Source: Candidatus Aminicenantota bacterium
GTDB taxonomy: Bacteria > Acidobacteriota > Aminicenantia > UBA2199
DNA length: 18,222 nt
NCBI GenBank assembly: GCA_024644125.1
Contig: JAHELQ010000048.1
Span: forward strand, 1-18,222
Reading direction: 5' to 3'
The notes under the pieces were generated by a model. That model was not told the DNA's origin. It was given only the letters and a program-made list of their open reading frames with translations, and made no database searches. Positions 15,230 through 18,222 of the stretch are shown piece by piece. The number at the start of each line of letters is the position of its first letter. The stretch's first letter is position 1. The position numbers were made by a program, and so were the translations under genes.

Positions 15230-16156
15230 CTAACCCATATCGAACATCTTTTCATCCAGGTGCTGCTGGATATTTTTCTCCACTATACGGTCGAAGGAGA
15301 AATGGTTGATATTCATATAATACATCGCGGAATCCAGGAACACTCTCTCGGGAATCAAGCCGATCATCTCGACCTCCTGGATGGTGATCCCGAAACGCTT
15401 CGCCTCAATTTTGACACATTCGATCACCTTGTACATGGGGGTCACTTTGTAATTGGAGACCGAGATTGTAATCTGGGCTTGCTGTTTTTCATTTGCGATA
15501 CCCGAATAGGTTTTGACGTTGCTGAGACCGCCCGATGAATGATCGATGGCTTCGCAGATTTTTCTGGTGGTATCGAGGTCGGTGGTATTCAAGAATATTT
15601 TAAAACTGACCAAAGGATAACGGGCGCCGATGATAGTGGCTCCGGAATCCGCCTTGAATTCATCCGGTCCAAAATCCGGTTTCCAACGTGGGTCCTTCAA
15701 CCTCTTTTCCAGACCTTCATACTGCACATCCCGGATATTCTCGATATCTTTTCTCAAGGGATACTTTGCCGATTCACTGAACAAGTAGACCGGGATTTTA
15801 AATTCCTCCGCGACCTTTTTGGCGAATTCCTCCGACAGTGCGACAGCCTCTTCGATCGGTACATCCTTCAAAGGTACGAAAGGAAACACATCGACAGCGC
15901 CGATACGGGGATATTCCCCTTTGTGTTTCCGCATGTCGATGTTTTTGAGGGATTCCTCGTACAACACCATTCCCCCTTCGACGATGGCATCGGCGGAACC
16001 GGTGAACGCGAATACCGTCCGGTTTCTGACCTTATCCATCGAGACATCCAACATGACAAGCCCCCTCACACTCTCCAGTTTTTTGGACAGAGAATCAATG
16101 AATTTTTCATTTTTCCCTTCGCAAATGTTTGGAATAACAGAGATAATTTTACTCAT
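15230..16156 (-). CDS. ftcD: Glutamate formimidoyltransferase
   Basis: A 308-residue cytoplasmic enzyme that transfers the formimino group of N-formimino-L-glutamate to tetrahydrofolate, releasing glutamate; this is the last part of histidine breakdown. The sequence starts ISVIPNICEGKN and contains HKGEYPRIGAVDVFPFVP with His78 at the place of the known catalytic His of the mammalian enzyme. SGATIIGARYPLVSFKIFLNT and HSSGGLSNVK are also family landmarks. It has only the transferase part; the cyclodeaminase domain fused in animals is absent. The DxDHNR segment usual in the family reads MDKVRNR here. AGGAGG is 8 bases before the ATG, and the gene follows the decarboxylase beta gene by 15 bases, so they are likely co-transcribed. 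Identity is secure. Confidence 0.93.
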   Translation of the reverse strand: MSKIISVIPNICEGKNEKFIDSLSKKLESVRGLVMLDVSMDKVRNRTVFAFTGSADAIVEGGMVLYEESLKNIDMRKHKGEYPRIGAVDVFPFVPLKDVPIEEAVALSEEFAKKVAEEFKIPVYLFSESAKYPLRKDIENIRDVQYEGLEKRLKDPRWKPDFGPDEFKADSGATIIGARYPLVSFKIFLNTTDLDTTRKICEAIDHSSGGLSNVKTYSGIANEKQQAQITISVSNYKVTPMYKVIECVKIEAKRFGITIQEVEMIGLIPERVFLDSAMYYMNINHFSFDRIVEKNIQQHLDEKMFDMG

Positions 16157-16171
16157 AAATGCGCCTCCTCG

Positions 16172-17857
16172 CTAAAAAATTCCCAGGAAAACACCTGCTG
16201 CGATGGCAGAACCGATGACCCCGGCGACATTCGGGCCCATGGCATGCATCAACAGGTAATTATTGGCATCCTCCTCCTTACCGACATTGTGTACAACGCG
16301 GGCGGAATCCGGTACCGCCGATACTCCGGCAGCTCCGATCAAAGGATTGACTTTATCTTTTACGAACAGGTTCATGAATTTGGCAAACAATACCCCGCTG
16401 GCGGTGGCGACCGCGAAACTAATGACTCCCAGAACAAAAATCAACACAGACCTCTGGTTCAAAAAGACCTGGGCGCTGGTAGATGCTCCGACGGCAAAAC
16501 CCAATAAGATGGTGGCGATATCGATAAGCGCGTTGGAAGCTGTTTTGGCAAGTCTTGTGGTCACTCCGGATTCTTTCAGCAGATTGCCGAAAAAAAGCAT
16601 TCCCAATAGCGGGATCGCACCGGGAGCCACCAATGTGGTCAATATTAATCCGGCGATAGGAAACATTATTTTCTCGAGCTTTTTTACTTTCCGTCCGGGT
16701 TTCATGCGGATCAAGCGTTCCTTCCGGGAGGTCAGCAATTTCATAATCGGGGGCTGTATGATCGGCACCATTGCCATATACGAATAAGCGGCGATGGCGA
16801 TCGGCCCGATCAAGGACGGCGCTAATTTTGAAGATAAAAAGATGGCGGTCGGACCGTCGGCTCCTCCGATGATGCCGATGGCGGCCGCATTGGAGGGGGA
16901 AAACCCCAACAGCATGGCGCCGATGAAGGTGATGAAGATTCCCATCTGAGCCGCAGCTCCCAAAAGAACACTCTTGGGATTGGCAAGCAATGCGGAAAAG
17001 TCCGTCATGGCTCCGATTCCCAGAAAAATCAGCGGAGGGAAGAGACCGGACCGCACTCCGAAATAGATCAGTCCCAAAACACTATTGGCGGTCGTGTTGA
17101 ACGCGTATTGATGCGACACAGGATCGATCATATACACAGATATACTATTGAAAATCTGCAATGGAAGAGGAATGTTCCCCACCAGAATTCCGAATCCGAT
17201 CGGAACCAGAAGCAAGGGCTCGTAGTCTTTGGCCACCCCAAGGTAAATAAAAAAGATACCCACCAGGAGCATGATTATATTCTTGAACGATATATTGACA
17301 AAGCCGGTACTACCGACGATCTGCTCCGCATAACCCTGAAATTCAAATTTATCGGACTTGCGGGGATCAATATCGACGGCTCCGTTCATCACCAGGGCGT
17401 AGCTATAATCTTCCTCAACGCCTATGATCTTGAAAATCCCGGAAACTGTGTCGCCTTTGAATAACCGGCCTTTCATTCCGGGTTTCACCCCTTGTTTGGA
17501 GCCTTTGTTTCTAATTAAAAAATAGGAAGGCGAATCTTCCCGGTCGAAACGGACTTCACGGGCTTTGAGACGAGCCTGGGTAACACTGTCCATCAAAGAT
17601 GGAGGAGCGCCTTCCGCCAATTTTACCCTGGCGATGCTTTCGAAATCATCGACCGCGATGACCTTGAAACTGCCCTGGATGACATCGTGCCGGTCCAACA
17701 ATTCGCCAGTATCGCCAGTCGCGACTTTTTGTTCCTTACCGCTAAACAACTTTATATAATGATCTTCATTAAACTCGACAGATTCTGAAGTAGAGCCGTG
17801 CAGAGTCAATACAGTAAGTACCAGTGCTATAAGAATAATAAATAAAAACCGTTTCAT
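16172..17857 (-). CDS. Na+-translocating decarboxylase beta subunit with extra N-terminal non-cytoplasmic domain
   Basis: Residues about 190-561 are the membrane subunit of a biotin-dependent Na+ pump (OadB/GcdB/MmdB family). It contains GIIGGADGPTAIF (328-340), where Asp334 matches the essential Na+-binding Asp203 of Klebsiella OadB, and GAAGVSAVPDSARV near 508-521. The family is normally about 370-430 residues; this protein has 561. The extra 190 begin with a signal-like segment (MKRFLFIILIALVLTVLTL), followed by two similar stretches, about 50-90 and 127-172 (DVIQGSFKVIAVDDFESIA and DTVSGIFKIIGVEEDYSYA), that look like a duplicated beta domain. GAGAGGT precedes the ATG. The biotin carrier gene ends 16 bases upstream. 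The pump exports Na+ while decarboxylating oxaloacetate, glutaconyl-CoA or methylmalonyl-CoA; which one cannot be told. Confidence 0.9.
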   Translation of the reverse strand: MKRFLFIILIALVLTVLTLHGSTSESVEFNEDHYIKLFSGKEQKVATGDTGELLDRHDVIQGSFKVIAVDDFESIARVKLAEGAPPSLMDSVTQARLKAREVRFDREDSPSYFLIRNKGSKQGVKPGMKGRLFKGDTVSGIFKIIGVEEDYSYALVMNGAVDIDPRKSDKFEFQGYAEQIVGSTGFVNISFKNIIMLLVGIFFIYLGVAKDYEPLLLVPIGFGILVGNIPLPLQIFNSISVYMIDPVSHQYAFNTTANSVLGLIYFGVRSGLFPPLIFLGIGAMTDFSALLANPKSVLLGAAAQMGIFITFIGAMLLGFSPSNAAAIGIIGGADGPTAIFLSSKLAPSLIGPIAIAAYSYMAMVPIIQPPIMKLLTSRKERLIRMKPGRKVKKLEKIMFPIAGLILTTLVAPGAIPLLGMLFFGNLLKESGVTTRLAKTASNALIDIATILLGFAVGASTSAQVFLNQRSVLIFVLGVISFAVATASGVLFAKFMNLFVKDKVNPLIGAAGVSAVPDSARVVHNVGKEEDANNYLLMHAMGPNVAGVIGSAIAAGVFLGIF

Positions 17858-17873
17858 TATTTGACCTCTCGCG

Positions 17874-18222
17874 CTACAGGGTGGTGTGGGGCGGGCGGCA
17901 CAATTCCACCAAAACGTCGTCTTCAGCGATGGAGTCGCCTTTGTTGACGAACACCTTCTTCACTGTCCCGTCATGTGGAGCCTTGATCTCGTTTTCCATC
18001 TTCATGGCTTCCATTATTATCAAATTTTGTCCTGCTCTGACAGAATCGCCCTCTTTTACCAGCACATCAATAATCAATCCGGGAAGAGGAGATCTGATTC
18101 CCTCGGCGTCTCCATTGATTCCCACCGGGATATCCCGTTTAACCTCTTTAGGCGTGGCGACGGATCTGGGAGCGGAGGGACGCGCCATAGGTTTTGGGGT
18201 TCCGACATCTTTGCGGCCGAAA
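17874..18222 (-). CDS. Biotin carrier protein or domain of the decarboxylase, 5' end cut by window edge
   Basis: The frame is open from the window edge to TAG at 17876-17874. The last 75 residues form a biotinyl domain: SPLPGLIIDVLVKEGDSV, then EAMKMEN, with the biotin-accepting Lys encoded at 18002-18000, and a second half KAPHDGTVKKVFVNKGD. Upstream is a Pro/Ala/Lys-rich linker (GTPKPMARPSAP) typical of swinging arms. A Met lies at 18188 but has no ribosome site, and the frame continues upstream, so the true start is outside the window. It carries CO2 from the carboxyltransferase to the membrane beta subunit encoded 16 bases downstream. It may be a separate gamma-type subunit or the end of a larger alpha subunit. 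Confidence 0.9.
   Translation of the reverse strand, partial: FGRKDVGTPKPMARPSAPRSVATPKEVKRDIPVGINGDAEGIRSPLPGLIIDVLVKEGDSVRAGQNLIIMEAMKMENEIKAPHDGTVKKVFVNKGDSIAEDDVLVELCRPPHTTL

Noticed and set aside
15539..16507. Plus-strand open frame of 322 codons
   Set aside because: It lies antisense to ftcD and the pump beta gene and crosses their boundary. It has no ribosome site or recognisable motif, and its sequence is explained by the codon use of the real genes.

Overview
The window carries fourteen protein genes, all on the minus strand, so transcription runs from high to low coordinates. Base composition is close to half G+C by eye. The encoded envelope is that of a diderm bacterium: a large outer-membrane barrel ending in phenylalanine, several signal peptides, a periplasmic M23 protein and an HtrA-like protein. 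The metabolic genes (Na+-pumping decarboxylase subunits, glutamate formimidoyltransferase, an OPT peptide transporter, a lysine/glutamate 2,3-aminomutase relative) suggest an anaerobe that ferments peptides and amino acids. I cannot name the phylum from sequence alone; poorly cultured lineages such as Aminicenantes-like bacteria fit the gene mix, but that is a guess.

Layout in transcription order. (1) 18222-15230: the end of a biotin carrier gene cut by the window edge, a decarboxylase beta subunit with an unusual N-terminal extension, and ftcD, spaced 15-16 bp apart like an operon. (2) 15075-12997: an OPT-family transporter with a clear sigma-70-type promoter and a perfect 14-bp hairpin just after its stop. 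(3) 12873-12517: a small PqqD-like protein. (4) 12327-10510: a 605-residue radical-SAM aminomutase (KamA family) with its own candidate promoter, then an HtrA-like two-PDZ protein (10410-8626) that has lost two of its three catalytic residues. (5) 8477-2449: an envelope cluster of a CoA-binding protein, an M23 peptidase-like protein, a PAP2 phosphatase-like protein and a TonB-receptor-like barrel. (6) 2103-1: a double zinc-ribbon protein, then a glutamine-amidase-type protein overlapping an ammonia-type NAD synthetase gene, i.e. a split version of glutamine-dependent NAD synthetase.

The most notable observations are: two promoters (for the amidase and the CoA-binding gene) placed exactly six bases before the ATG, implying leaderless mRNAs; a pseudo-protease HtrA with intact PDZ domains and an added coiled coil; a Na+ pump subunit fused to a predicted non-cytoplasmic domain with an internal repeat; an aminomutase with lysines where lysine 2,3-aminomutase has its substrate-binding aspartates; and an intergenic RNA-like fold next to a strong but oppositely oriented ribosome-binding site. 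No tRNA, rRNA, CRISPR array or mobile element was seen.
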